Shown here piece by piece: positions 15,262-23,753 of a DNA stretch of 64,000 nt (position 1 is the stretch's first letter; the number at the start of each line of letters is the position of its first letter). The translations under genes and the position numbers were made by a program. The stretch covers positions 22,729 to 86,728 of the forward strand of contig JAFGJK010000030.1 of NCBI GenBank assembly GCA_016929135.1, written 5' to 3'. The notes beneath the pieces were generated by a model, which did not search any database, was not told the DNA's origin, and saw only the letters and a program-made list of their open reading frames with translations. Origin of the DNA: Spirochaetota bacterium. GTDB taxonomy: Bacteria; Spirochaetota; UBA4802; UBA5550.

Positions 15262-16119
15262 ATGAGATACAGAATAGCACTCCAACATCGCGCACTCATT
15301 CTCCTGGCAATGTGCCTGACGGCACCGGCGGCCTCGCCGGCCCAGGTGGAATTCTTCACCGCGGAGAGGATTGAGGCGCCGCAGCATGAGGCCCTGCTGC
15401 GGTCACCGGCGGTTGAGGTGCAGTACATGTACGACACGGCGGAAATGAAGCACTACGGCGTCTTCAACTTCGGCGCCGTTATCCCGGTGCTCACCGTACG
15501 TTCCCCCCTTGTTGTGTTTGAAACGGGGGCCATGGGGGGCATCTTCAGCCGGTTCGAGTTTTTTTCCGAATCATTCAACTTTATCACCGCGGACTTCATG
15601 GGAGGTGGGTACACGGCGATGGAAACGGCCCGGTTCATACTGGAGGCCTCGGTGTACCACGCGAGCTCCCACCTGGGGGACGAATACATCCTGTATGACC
15701 ACGGCACGGTGGTCAACACCGGCTACGAGGCGGGGAGGGCCACTGTCAGCTGGAAGACTGCCCGGTGGCTCACCCTCTCCGCCGGGGGCGAATACCGCTT
15801 CGCCCGAAGGCCCCGCCGCACCCTCTTCTACGCCGGTTCCATCATCTTCGAGGGGAGGATCGACCTGCGTTGCCTACGGATCCCCCTGTTCTTCCAGGGG
15901 ACCGTGGAGCTTCTGGACCTGTACCGCTACGTCAACGCCGGTGCAAGGCTGGGGGTCTACCTGCGCTATCTCTTCAACGGCACGTTTCTGGGGAAAGAGA
16001 TGGGCGGACCGGAGCCCCACGAGCTTTCCATTACCTACTACTACGGCTTTTCCCGGGCCTGCTGCTTCTCCCGCCGCAGGGAGAGCCTTGTACTCGCGGG
16101 ACCCTCCTACCGGTTCTAG
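15262..16119 (+). CDS. Exported outer-membrane protein, DUF1207-like
   Basis: The 285-residue product starts with a signal peptide (ALILLAMCLTAPAASPAQ, cleavage near residue 28) and ends in a terminal Phe (GPSYRF), as outer-membrane barrels often do. It contains the segment YHASSHLGDEY, which I associate with the DUF1207 family of uncharacterised outer-membrane proteins, followed by alternating strands (GYEAGRATVSWKTARWLTL, LFYAGSIIFEGRIDL). Function is unknown. It is separated from the upstream radical SAM gene by a terminator and converges on the TonB receptor gene across a shared hairpin. Confidence 0.75.
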   Translation: MRYRIALQHRALILLAMCLTAPAASPAQVEFFTAERIEAPQHEALLRSPAVEVQYMYDTAEMKHYGVFNFGAVIPVLTVRSPLVVFETGAMGGIFSRFEFFSESFNFITADFMGGGYTAMETARFILEASVYHASSHLGDEYILYDHGTVVNTGYEAGRATVSWKTARWLTLSAGGEYRFARRPRRTLFYAGSIIFEGRIDLRCLRIPLFFQGTVELLDLYRYVNAGARLGVYLRYLFNGTFLGKEMGGPEPHELSITYYYGFSRACCFSRRRESLVLAGPSYRF

Positions 16120-16224
16120 GATTCCCGTGCAAAAACACGAGACACCGAAGCTCACCGGCGATTTCGATCCACCGGAGCGAAAAAAAGCCGGATGGCGGTA
16201 CCATCCGACAACTGCCCACAGACA

Positions 16225-16254
16225 GAGAGGGCGGCCCCTTCGGGCCGCCCTCTC
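16225..16254. terminator. Bidirectional terminator hairpin between convergent genes
   Basis: A perfect 13-base inverted repeat (16225-16237 with 16242-16254) encloses a CTTC tetraloop. It lies between the convergent DUF1207-like gene and the TonB receptor gene, 4 bases after the receptor's stop. No long U-tract is present on either side, but stability and position fit a terminator for both. Confidence 0.65.
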
Positions 16255-16258
16255 CGGA

Positions 16259-18262
16259 TCAAAACATGACGCTCAGGCCCCCCATCATGTGGAATCCCGG
16301 CATCGGGTATCCATAGAAGGTCTGGTACTTCCTGTTCGTGATATTGTAGAGATTCACGAAGACCCTGTAATGCTCCAGGAAGGTATAGGCCAGCCGCGAG
16401 TTGAACACCAGATAGTTCGAGAGCCTCTCCCAGCCTTCGGTGTCGTTGTAGACGTCCCGTACATAGCTGCACTCCAGGGCCACCATGGCGTTATACCCCT
16501 CGAAGGTGGCGCCGGCGGTGACGCGGTGCCTCGGCACGTAGACCAGCATCTTACCCCGGTAGGAGTTGTCGATGTAGGAATACCCGGCCCACAGGCTCAC
16601 CATCTCGGTCATGGTGTAGCGCAGCGAGGATTCGATCCCGTCGTAGATCACCCGCTGGTACTGGTTGATCCAGTAGTTGTTCGGGAAGCTCCCGTAGGGG
16701 ACGAACATGTTCTCCACGTACATCCTGTAGCCGGTGAGGGCCACGGTGACCCTGTTAAAAAGGGTGCTCTCTATACCGTATTCCACGGAGAGGTCCTTTT
16801 CAGGGCTGAGCCAGGGATTGGGATAGCGCACCGGGTAGGGACCGAAGAGGTAGAGCTGCCGGAGGTCGGGAAGCTTGAATCCCTGGGCGACGCTGCTGTG
16901 TATCTTCATGTCGACGGTATCGGGATTCGTGACGCTGGCCAGCGGGTAGATGCTTATGCCCGTCTGCCAGGATACCACGTCTCCGAATTTGGAATCGTGG
17001 GTATAGCGCGCGCCGCCGGATACCAGCACGTAGTCCATGATCTTCTGCTCCACCAGGCCGAAGGCAGAGGTGTTGATGATGTACTTGTCCTTGACATAGT
17101 AGTTCCCCAGGCTCAGAAGCCACGGCATCGTGGTGTTGTCCGGGAACCTCGCCGTCCCCCCCCAGCGCTTCGACTCCACGCCGATGGTGGTCTTGTTGCC
17201 GCTGAAGAGCTTCGCCGTCTCAGTGGCCTTGAAGCCGTAGAGCGTGTCCTCATGCTCGTAGGAATCCATATTCTTCGCCGTGCGCTCCGCCTCGTGCTTC
17301 CCGTGGTTCCAGTAGAGGTGCAACATCCCCTCGAAGCGGTCGTAGCGGTTCATCAGGTTCACTGAGCATCCCTCTCGGGCGATATCGAAGGTCTCAAGGT
17401 CTTTGAGCGACGAGAGGCTCGTATAGTAGCGGTATGCCATGCCCGAGTCGTGGATGTTCTGGCGCATCAGGTAGCCGTTGAAGCCGGCGTACCAGTGATC
17501 GCCGATCTCGAATCCGAAGCGCGCGGTGGCATTGTGATTTCGGTACGCCGAGGTCAGCCGGAACCCCTCCTGTGTGCGCTGGCTCCGGTGTCCGTCGGAT
17601 CTCTGGAAATTGTACGACACTCCATAGTCGAAGAACCCGATCTTCCCCTGGTGCACCGCGTAATCGTCGGTAGTGTTGTAGGAGCCGTAGGAGCCGGACA
17701 GCTCGGTGCTGAAGCCCTCGGTCTCCTGCCGGCGGGTGATGACGTTCACGATGCCCCCCATGGCGCCGGAGCCGTACAGCACCGGCTGCGGTCCGTGCAG
17801 CACCTCGATCCGGTCCACATTCTTCATGGTGAAGATATCGGCGATCGGATGCCCCATGATGCTCGTAGTGGTATCCAGACCGTTGATCAGTATCGGAAGC
17901 CCGGTGGTGGGGCCCCATCCTGATATGCCCATGCCCCTGACGGACATCTTGGCGGACCCGCTGGAGGCAACGCCGTATCCCATCACCCTGTTGTTGCCGG
18001 TGTAGAAGCTCGGCACACGCTCGTTGATCACGTCCACCAGGTTGGTGGCGGGTGAGTTCTTCACTTCCTTTTCGGTGATGATGGAGGCCACACCGGTCTG
18101 TTCCCGGCTGTCCTTCACGATGATCTCTTTCGATGAAAACGCCTCTTTCCCCCTCTGCTCCTCCTTCTGCCCCTCATTGACTTTGGCAGTCTCCTCCTGG
18201 GCAAAGGCGACGCTGAAGGCCATGAAACAACACGCGATGACTATCAATGTCGACTTTTTCAT
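16259..18262 (-). CDS. TonB-dependent outer-membrane receptor
   Basis: A 667-residue TonB-dependent receptor. It has a signal peptide (STLIVIACCFMAFSVAFA), an EIIVK sequence that could serve as TonB box, a plug domain (about 60-190, with VDVINERVPSFYTG, RGMGISGW and GSGAMGGIVNVITRR), and a beta-barrel ending in Phe. The layout is nearest to BtuB and colicin I/siderophore receptors; the ligand (cobalamin, iron chelate or other) cannot be read. The start at 18262 is chosen because AGAGGAG lies 8 bases upstream and it begins the signal peptide directly; 21 further in-frame residues upstream are AT-rich and not signal-like. The upstream 100 bases are very AT-rich with TTGACA at 18325-18320 on the minus strand, but the nearest -10-like TAAAAT is only 14 bases away. 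No cobalamin riboswitch is recognisable. No TonB or ABC partner is in the window. Confidence 0.9.
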   Translation of the reverse strand: MKKSTLIVIACCFMAFSVAFAQEETAKVNEGQKEEQRGKEAFSSKEIIVKDSREQTGVASIITEKEVKNSPATNLVDVINERVPSFYTGNNRVMGYGVASSGSAKMSVRGMGISGWGPTTGLPILINGLDTTTSIMGHPIADIFTMKNVDRIEVLHGPQPVLYGSGAMGGIVNVITRRQETEGFSTELSGSYGSYNTTDDYAVHQGKIGFFDYGVSYNFQRSDGHRSQRTQEGFRLTSAYRNHNATARFGFEIGDHWYAGFNGYLMRQNIHDSGMAYRYYTSLSSLKDLETFDIAREGCSVNLMNRYDRFEGMLHLYWNHGKHEAERTAKNMDSYEHEDTLYGFKATETAKLFSGNKTTIGVESKRWGGTARFPDNTTMPWLLSLGNYYVKDKYIINTSAFGLVEQKIMDYVLVSGGARYTHDSKFGDVVSWQTGISIYPLASVTNPDTVDMKIHSSVAQGFKLPDLRQLYLFGPYPVRYPNPWLSPEKDLSVEYGIESTLFNRVTVALTGYRMYVENMFVPYGSFPNNYWINQYQRVIYDGIESSLRYTMTEMVSLWAGYSYIDNSYRGKMLVYVPRHRVTAGATFEGYNAMVALECSYVRDVYNDTEGWERLSNYLVFNSRLAYTFLEHYRVFVNLYNITNRKYQTFYGYPMPGFHMMGGLSVMF

Positions 18263-18402
18263 TGCTGACTCCTCTTTTGACTTTCTCTTTTGTAGCACGA
18301 TTTTATTTTTTGTACTATTTGTCAAATAATTAATGATATTTTTTATGCAACCTGTCTCTTCTCCTCCTACCCCTTAACATCCGGATCACACTAAATTTTG
18401 TA

Positions 18403-18431
18403 TTGCGAAAATACCGGTAATCTGGGATACT
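18403..18431 (+). promoter_or_regulatory. Promoter for rpiB
   Basis: TTGCGA (18403-18408) and GATACT (18426-18431) are spaced by 17 bases, with four of six matches each. Start near 18438 gives a leader of about 24 bases that contains AAGGGA just before the rpiB ATG. Confidence 0.5.
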
Positions 18432-18461
18432 ACCGCATACTCTCATGAGGGGTTCAAGGGA

Positions 18462-18914
18462 ATGATTATTGCCATAGGCTCGGATCACGGGGGATTCAGG
18501 TTAAAGACCCGCATCATCGCCCATTTCACGGATCTTGAGTTCGATGACGTGGGGACCGGTGCACAGGAATCCTGCGACTACTCGGATTACGCCCGTCTGG
18601 TGGCGGAAAGGGTGGTGCGGGGGAGCGCGCAGTGCGGTATCGTGATCTGCGGGAGCGGCATCGGCGTGAGCATCGCGGCGAACAAGATACGGGGAATCCG
18701 CGCCGCACTCTGCTGCAACGAATACATGGCGGAGATGTCACGCCGCCACAACGACGCCAACATCCTTGCCCTGGGGGAGAGGGTCATGGGCGAGGAGCTG
18801 GCCCTGGCCATTGTGAAGCGGTGGCTGGAGGCCCCCTTCGACGGGGGACGCCACCAGCGAAGAATTGATAAGATGATGTCACTGGAACATGCCGATACTA
18901 AACATAGCAGATAA
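18462..18914 (+). CDS. rpiB: Ribose-5-phosphate isomerase B
   Basis: RpiB interconverts ribose 5-phosphate and ribulose 5-phosphate in the pentose phosphate pathway in the cytoplasm. The 150-residue length is typical. Family motifs are visible: GSDHGG (residues 6-11), the CGSGIG phosphate loop with the conserved cysteine that acts as base, and RHNDANIL. The start at 18462 follows AAGGGA. Only 14 bases separate it from the next gene, an exported protein, so the two may be co-transcribed although their functions do not obviously relate. Confidence 0.93.
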   Translation: MIIAIGSDHGGFRLKTRIIAHFTDLEFDDVGTGAQESCDYSDYARLVAERVVRGSAQCGIVICGSGIGVSIAANKIRGIRAALCCNEYMAEMSRRHNDANILALGERVMGEELALAIVKRWLEAPFDGGRHQRRIDKMMSLEHADTKHSR

Positions 18915-18928
18915 TTCAGGGCCGGCAG

Positions 18929-20614
18929 ATGCTCCACAGACCGATACTAAAAATACTGCTGCTTAGCTGCGGCACGCTCCTGCTCATGTACCCGGTGAGG
19001 GAAACCACCGGGGGGAGGACTTTTCCCATCGTGCCGAAACGCCACCTGACGAACGTCTCGGTGCAGCAGATGCCGAACGGGAAGAGGGCCTACACCATTG
19101 CCGATCTCTCCTACCAGAAACAGAGCGGCAGAAGCATCAACGACCTCGTCCTCTCCTTCAACCGCCCCCATTCGCAGATGGTCCGCGACGACACCCGGCA
19201 CTACAGGATCCATGTCGCGGATTACTCCTTCCGGAAGGGGGAGGGGCTGGGGAGAGGATGCGCTCATTTTTACGGAAGGAACAACCGCGTCGAGATTGAG
19301 ACCGCCAGGGACCTGTGGCTCGGCTCCTGCGGCGATCTCGGATCCTTCACGGTGGAATTCAGGATGATGCCCTACTCGATGCGGGAGGGTGGCGCGATCT
19401 TCTCCAGGGTGAGCTACTTCTCCGGCGAAAAGCGCGGTCTCGAGATGATCATACGGAACCGGCGGATATCAGCCAGATTCTACAACATGTTTGTGGACCC
19501 GAAGGGGAAACGCTTCGACATCCAGCTGAACCGCGGCAGGATCCTCACTGAAAACAAATGGTGCCATTTCAGCATCAGCTACGACAGGATCTCCGGGAAG
19601 CTGTCGCGCTTCTGCAACGGCGAGGAAGAGGAGACCGTCTACGCCACCGAGAGCGGCGATCCCTACAACGGCGTCTACGTCCCCACCTTCGGCTCATGGA
19701 ACGACGAGGGGGTCTTCAAATGCCTGGACTCCCCGTCGGCGGTCCTGGGGAGGGATTTCAACGGGCTGCTGGACGAGTTCAGGATCACCTATCTCCCCTT
19801 CGAGGAGCTCAAGAAGGTCTCCCGCGTTGCCTACCGGGAGCACTCGCCCCACGGGGTGGACTACCGCACACCCTACAACGTGGAGGGGGTGGTGACGAGC
19901 CCGGTCTATGCCTTTGACGGGACCGGGACCAAGGTGACCGATTTTAAATGGGCCGAGGAGATTCAGAAAAACAGCTTCATCTGGATGGAGTTCAGGATCG
20001 CCGATCAGAAGTTCACCCAGTGGGACCAGGCCCCGCGGTGGTACCGGATCACCAGAAACCAGCACGGGATATTCCAAATGAAGGATGATCGGGGCGACTA
20101 CATCAGGGGGCGCTACTACCAGTGGAAGGCGCACCTGGTGGCCTCCCCCCTGGGTAAACACGCACCCCTTCTCTATGACCTAGCGCTGGACTATCAGCGG
20201 GACCTGCCGCCCGCCCCTCCCCTCTTCGTCGAGGCCTCGGCCACGGGTGACAGGACCGTAGTCATCCGCTGGAAAAAGAGCGTCGAGGCGGATATCCTGG
20301 GATACCGGATCTACTACGGCACCGGCCCGAAGCGCTATGACGGAATCATCAGCCACATAAAGGGCGAGCGCATCACCAATGCCATGGCGAGGGACAACTA
20401 TATCACCGCCGTCATCACGAACGAGCTGATCGATGAAAACCAGCTGGGCGACCAGAAGCGCCTTCTCACCTACCCGAGGCTGGAGAACACGGTCCTCTAC
20501 TTCTTCGCCGTCAGCGCCTATGATTCCTACAAGCCAGACACCCCCTTCAACCATGAATCGGAGCTCTCCGCGCAGGTGAAGGCAAGGCCCTACGGCGGTT
20601 CCGAGATACGGTAG
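18929..20614 (+). CDS. Exported protein with concanavalin/LamG-like and fibronectin III-like domains
   Basis: The 561-residue protein begins with a short hydrophobic signal (ILLLSCGTLLLMYPV). The region about 90-290 resembles a LamG/concanavalin-type jelly roll (DLGSFTVEFRMMPYS, GLLDEFRITY, FCNGEEEE), which often binds sugars or mediates adhesion. The C-terminal 110 residues (APPLFVEASATGDRTVVIRW to YFFAVSAYD) read as one fibronectin type III domain. It is probably periplasmic or surface-exposed; the ligand is unknown. It sits directly after rpiB. No sorting signal or C-terminal barrel is visible. Confidence 0.7.
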   Translation: MLHRPILKILLLSCGTLLLMYPVRETTGGRTFPIVPKRHLTNVSVQQMPNGKRAYTIADLSYQKQSGRSINDLVLSFNRPHSQMVRDDTRHYRIHVADYSFRKGEGLGRGCAHFYGRNNRVEIETARDLWLGSCGDLGSFTVEFRMMPYSMREGGAIFSRVSYFSGEKRGLEMIIRNRRISARFYNMFVDPKGKRFDIQLNRGRILTENKWCHFSISYDRISGKLSRFCNGEEEETVYATESGDPYNGVYVPTFGSWNDEGVFKCLDSPSAVLGRDFNGLLDEFRITYLPFEELKKVSRVAYREHSPHGVDYRTPYNVEGVVTSPVYAFDGTGTKVTDFKWAEEIQKNSFIWMEFRIADQKFTQWDQAPRWYRITRNQHGIFQMKDDRGDYIRGRYYQWKAHLVASPLGKHAPLLYDLALDYQRDLPPAPPLFVEASATGDRTVVIRWKKSVEADILGYRIYYGTGPKRYDGIISHIKGERITNAMARDNYITAVITNELIDENQLGDQKRLLTYPRLENTVLYFFAVSAYDSYKPDTPFNHESELSAQVKARPYGGSEIR

Positions 20615-20772
20615 TCCGCGGCCCCGCAGGCGATATTTTCGTCCCGCGGTGATATTATTGTTGCCCTGTCATTTTGATAATGTGTACCTTATATGTGGCC
20701 TCGCCGGAAAAAACCTCATTGACGAATCCCGGCGGTGCACGAAGATGGCATGGGCGTTGGCGCCTCGATATC

Positions 20773-22173
20773 ATGGTGGAAATCGACAAAAAACTTGCTA
20801 TCCCTCAGGGGATGTGCCGGAGCCTGATCCAAATCGTGGAAAGGTTCGCGGAGAAGGGGCACCAGTGCTACCTGGTGGGCGGTTCGGTGCGCGACCTTGT
20901 CCTGAATTCCGAGGCCTTCGATTACGATCTCGCCACCGATGCCAGGCCCGCTGATATGATGAAGCTCTTCAGGAAGGTGATCCCCACGGGGATCAAGCAC
21001 GGCACCGTCTCGGTAATCCTGAACAAGAAATCCTTCGAGATCACCACCTACCGTTCCGACGGCAAATACGTGGACGGCAGGCACCCGGAGAAGGTGACAT
21101 TCTCCGACACGCTTGAGCAGGACGTCCAGCGCCGCGATTTCACCATCAACGGCCTCGCCTACGACCTGGTGCACCAAAAGATCATCGACTATGTGAGCGG
21201 CTATGCCGACCTGGAGAAGAAGATCATCCGTACGATCGGTGATCCCATGGAGCGATTCACCGAGGACGGCCTGCGCCCCCTCAGGGCCTGCAGGTTCGCG
21301 GCCAAGCTCAATTTCGCCATCGAAGAGGAGACCCTGGAGGCCATCTCTCGGACGCTCCACGTGACGGCGAAGGTCTCGGCGGAGAGGGTTCGCGACGAGA
21401 TACTGAAGCTCATGGAGACGCCGAAGCCCTCGGTGGGTTTCGAGCATATGCGGCGGACAGGGCTGCTGTCCCTGGTGCTCCCGGAGCTCGACGCCTCCTT
21501 CAACGTATCGCAGAACAGGTTCCACCGGTACGACATATACTACCACAGCGTACTCTCCTGCGACGCGGCCCCGCAGGACAGGCCGATCATCAGGCTCGCC
21601 GCCCTCCTCCACGATATCGGCAAGGTGCCCTCGCGGCGCCCGGGCCCCAACGGCGACAACACCTTCTACAACCACGAGATCATCGGCGCCAAGATGGCCA
21701 GAAAGATCATGAAGCGCCTGAAATTCTCCAACGAGCAGACGGAGAAGGTGACGAACCTCATCACCAACCACATGTTCCACTACACCGACGAGTGGACTGA
21801 CGGAGCGGTGCGCCGCTTTATACGGAAGGTGGGGCTCGACGCCATAGACGACCTGATCACACTGCGCCTCGCCGACAGGAAGGGGAACGGCGCCAGAAGC
21901 GGACTCCCCGCTCCCATTGGCACCCTCATGACGAAGATCCGGGAGGTGATCGAGGCCGACAATGCCTTTACAGTGCGCGATCTGGACATCAACGGCAATG
22001 TCATCATGGAGACCTTCAACCTCCAGCCGGGTCCGATTATCGGCACGGTATTGAACGAACTGCTGGAGATGGTGCTGGACAACCCTGACCTCAACAGGCG
22101 CGACCTGCTCCTGGACAAGGCGGGGGAGATAATCGACCGCCAGCCCATACAGAGCCGGGCAACACCCGATTAA
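20773..22173 (+). CDS. tRNA nucleotidyltransferase / poly(A) polymerase family with HD domain
   Basis: This is a class II nucleotidyltransferase of the CCA-adding/PcnB type, which adds CCA to tRNA 3' ends or A tails to RNA. From the chosen start the head domain shows LVGGSVRDL and DYDLATDA, giving the G(G/S) and DXD catalytic residues, followed by RRDFTINGLAYD and the RPLRACRFAAKLNF neck. An HD domain is next (RLAALLHDIGK, with His and Asp), as in CCA enzymes that also have phosphohydrolase activity. About 467 residues is normal. The frame runs upstream to a TTG at 20674, but the added residues look non-coding; ATG 20773 is preferred although its ribosome binding site is weak. CCA addition versus polyadenylation cannot be settled by eye. 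Confidence 0.88.
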   Translation: MVEIDKKLAIPQGMCRSLIQIVERFAEKGHQCYLVGGSVRDLVLNSEAFDYDLATDARPADMMKLFRKVIPTGIKHGTVSVILNKKSFEITTYRSDGKYVDGRHPEKVTFSDTLEQDVQRRDFTINGLAYDLVHQKIIDYVSGYADLEKKIIRTIGDPMERFTEDGLRPLRACRFAAKLNFAIEEETLEAISRTLHVTAKVSAERVRDEILKLMETPKPSVGFEHMRRTGLLSLVLPELDASFNVSQNRFHRYDIYYHSVLSCDAAPQDRPIIRLAALLHDIGKVPSRRPGPNGDNTFYNHEIIGAKMARKIMKRLKFSNEQTEKVTNLITNHMFHYTDEWTDGAVRRFIRKVGLDAIDDLITLRLADRKGNGARSGLPAPIGTLMTKIREVIEADNAFTVRDLDINGNVIMETFNLQPGPIIGTVLNELLEMVLDNPDLNRRDLLLDKAGEIIDRQPIQSRATPD

Positions 22174-22176
22174 TTC

Positions 22177-22204
22177 TTGACGTCATCAGAGAGGTTCGTA
22201 TAAT
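22177..22204 (+). promoter_or_regulatory. Strong promoter for the ATPase-HDOD gene
   Basis: TTGACG (22177-22182) and a perfect TATAAT (22199-22204) are spaced by 16 bases. Start would be near 22211, 35 bases before the ATG at 22246. It begins 4 bases after the stop codon of the nucleotidyltransferase gene. Confidence 0.75.
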
Positions 22205-22245
22205 TCACAAAAATAACAGTCAACCTGAATGATTATACACCGACA

Positions 22246-23733
22246 ATGAAAAAACTGAACAAACCGAAGCTCACGGAAAAGATACACCGGCACGAGCCGA
22301 TCAAACTCAGCTTTAAATACATCGACGAGGACATCCTCATCATCACCAACAGCATCCTCGCAAGAATCCTTGCGGAAACGGACCAGATCTACCTTCTCAA
22401 CACCGCCATCACCGTGATGCGGGAGATCCTGGTGAACGCCCTCAAGGCGAACGCGAAGCGGGTCTACTTCAAGAAATTGAACCTGGACATCAATAACCCG
22501 CAGGATTACGAGCGGGGGATAGCGGACTTCAAGAACAACATCATCGGTGAATTCGACCTTATCGAGTCCGACCTCAACAACAGCGATTACTTCGTGGAGA
22601 CCCTTTTCCATGAACAGAACATCCGCCTGGTGATTCAGGTCTCGAACAATTCCCCGATCCTGCCGGAGGAGATGGAGCGCATCCAGTACCGGATACAGAA
22701 GGCGGTGACCCTGAAGGACTTCACCGACGCATACGAGGACATACAGGACAGCACCGAGGGGGCCGGCCTGGGGATCGTACTCACCATCCTCCTCCTCAAC
22801 AATATGGGCGTGGACGCAAGAAATTTCAAGATCGCCCGGAAGGGGAACCTCACCGTCACCTCCATCACCATACCGCGCGAGCTGAAGCCGCAGGAGGTGG
22901 TGACGCTGGTGAAGGAGAAGATACTCGCCGAGATCGAGGGGATCCCCACCTTCCCGGAGAACATCCTCGTGCTGCAGCGGCTCTGCAACGATCCGGACGC
23001 GTCGATCGAAGAGATATCGCGCCGCATCTCCAGCGACCCGGCGCTTACCACAGACATCATCAAGCTCTCCAACTCCGCCGGCTTCGTCCCCGGGAAGAGG
23101 ATCGAGACGGTCTCGACGGCGGTCATGACCATCGGCCTGAAGAACGTGAACGCCATACTCCTTGCATCCAGCGCCAGGCGGATATTAAACGAGCGGTATA
23201 CCACATACGAGCAGATCTGGACCCACTGTAACAGGACCGCTTTTTACGCCAGGAGCATCGCCCTGAAGTTCAAGCTCACCTCCATATACGAGAACGTCTA
23301 CATCGCCGGCCTGCTCCACGATCTGGGGAAGATCATCCTGCTCGCCACTGACCTGCCCCTCACCGAGAAGATCGCGGAGATCGTCCAGGACAGGAAGGGG
23401 CCTGCCTCCTCCTCGGTGATCGAGGAGATGGCCATCGGAATAAGCCATTCCACGATCGGCGGTATGGTGGCCGAAAAATGGTACTTTCCTGACTACCTGG
23501 TGGCGGCCATCCGGTACCACCACTCGCCGCAAAATGCGGACGAAAAATTCCGCGACATCGTCTACACGGTGTACCTGGCCAACATGATCTGCGGGATCGA
23601 GGGGAGGAGGTACTCCTACCCCTACATCGACGACACGGTGCTTGAATACTTCAAGATGGAGGACCCGGAAGAGTTCGAGAGCTACCGGACCCTCCTGAAA
23701 AAACAGTACGAGAACCTGATCACCACGAATTAG
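22246..23733 (+). CDS. HDOD-domain signalling protein with N-terminal histidine-kinase-like ATPase
   Basis: The 495-residue protein has two parts. Residues about 50-220 resemble a GHKL ATPase: an N-box REILVNALKANAK, and GAGLGI as part of the ATP lid. Residues about 225-480 form an HDOD domain (EIEGIPTFPENILVLQRL, SDPALTTDIIKLSNSAGF, GLLHDLGKIILL), a degenerate HD domain found in regulators of two-component and cyclic-di-GMP pathways. No phosphoaccepting histidine domain is seen, so the ATPase may act as a binding or serine-kinase module. This fusion is common in spirochaete-like genomes. No clear Shine-Dalgarno sequence precedes the ATG; the strong promoter just upstream supports this start. 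Confidence 0.82.
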   Translation: MKKLNKPKLTEKIHRHEPIKLSFKYIDEDILIITNSILARILAETDQIYLLNTAITVMREILVNALKANAKRVYFKKLNLDINNPQDYERGIADFKNNIIGEFDLIESDLNNSDYFVETLFHEQNIRLVIQVSNNSPILPEEMERIQYRIQKAVTLKDFTDAYEDIQDSTEGAGLGIVLTILLLNNMGVDARNFKIARKGNLTVTSITIPRELKPQEVVTLVKEKILAEIEGIPTFPENILVLQRLCNDPDASIEEISRRISSDPALTTDIIKLSNSAGFVPGKRIETVSTAVMTIGLKNVNAILLASSARRILNERYTTYEQIWTHCNRTAFYARSIALKFKLTSIYENVYIAGLLHDLGKIILLATDLPLTEKIAEIVQDRKGPASSSVIEEMAIGISHSTIGGMVAEKWYFPDYLVAAIRYHHSPQNADEKFRDIVYTVYLANMICGIEGRRYSYPYIDDTVLEYFKMEDPEEFESYRTLLKKQYENLITTN

Positions 23734-23753
23734 CGGGCGCCGCCGCGGCACCG

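Noticed and set aside
15509..17365. 618-codon plus-strand frame across two convergent genes
   Set aside because: Covers the end of the DUF1207-like gene and runs antisense to the TonB receptor; no motif or ribosome binding site.
18263..18402. Possible Fur box or cobalamin riboswitch before the TonB receptor
   Set aside because: The leader is AT-rich, but I could not identify a convincing Fur repeat or any conserved riboswitch core.
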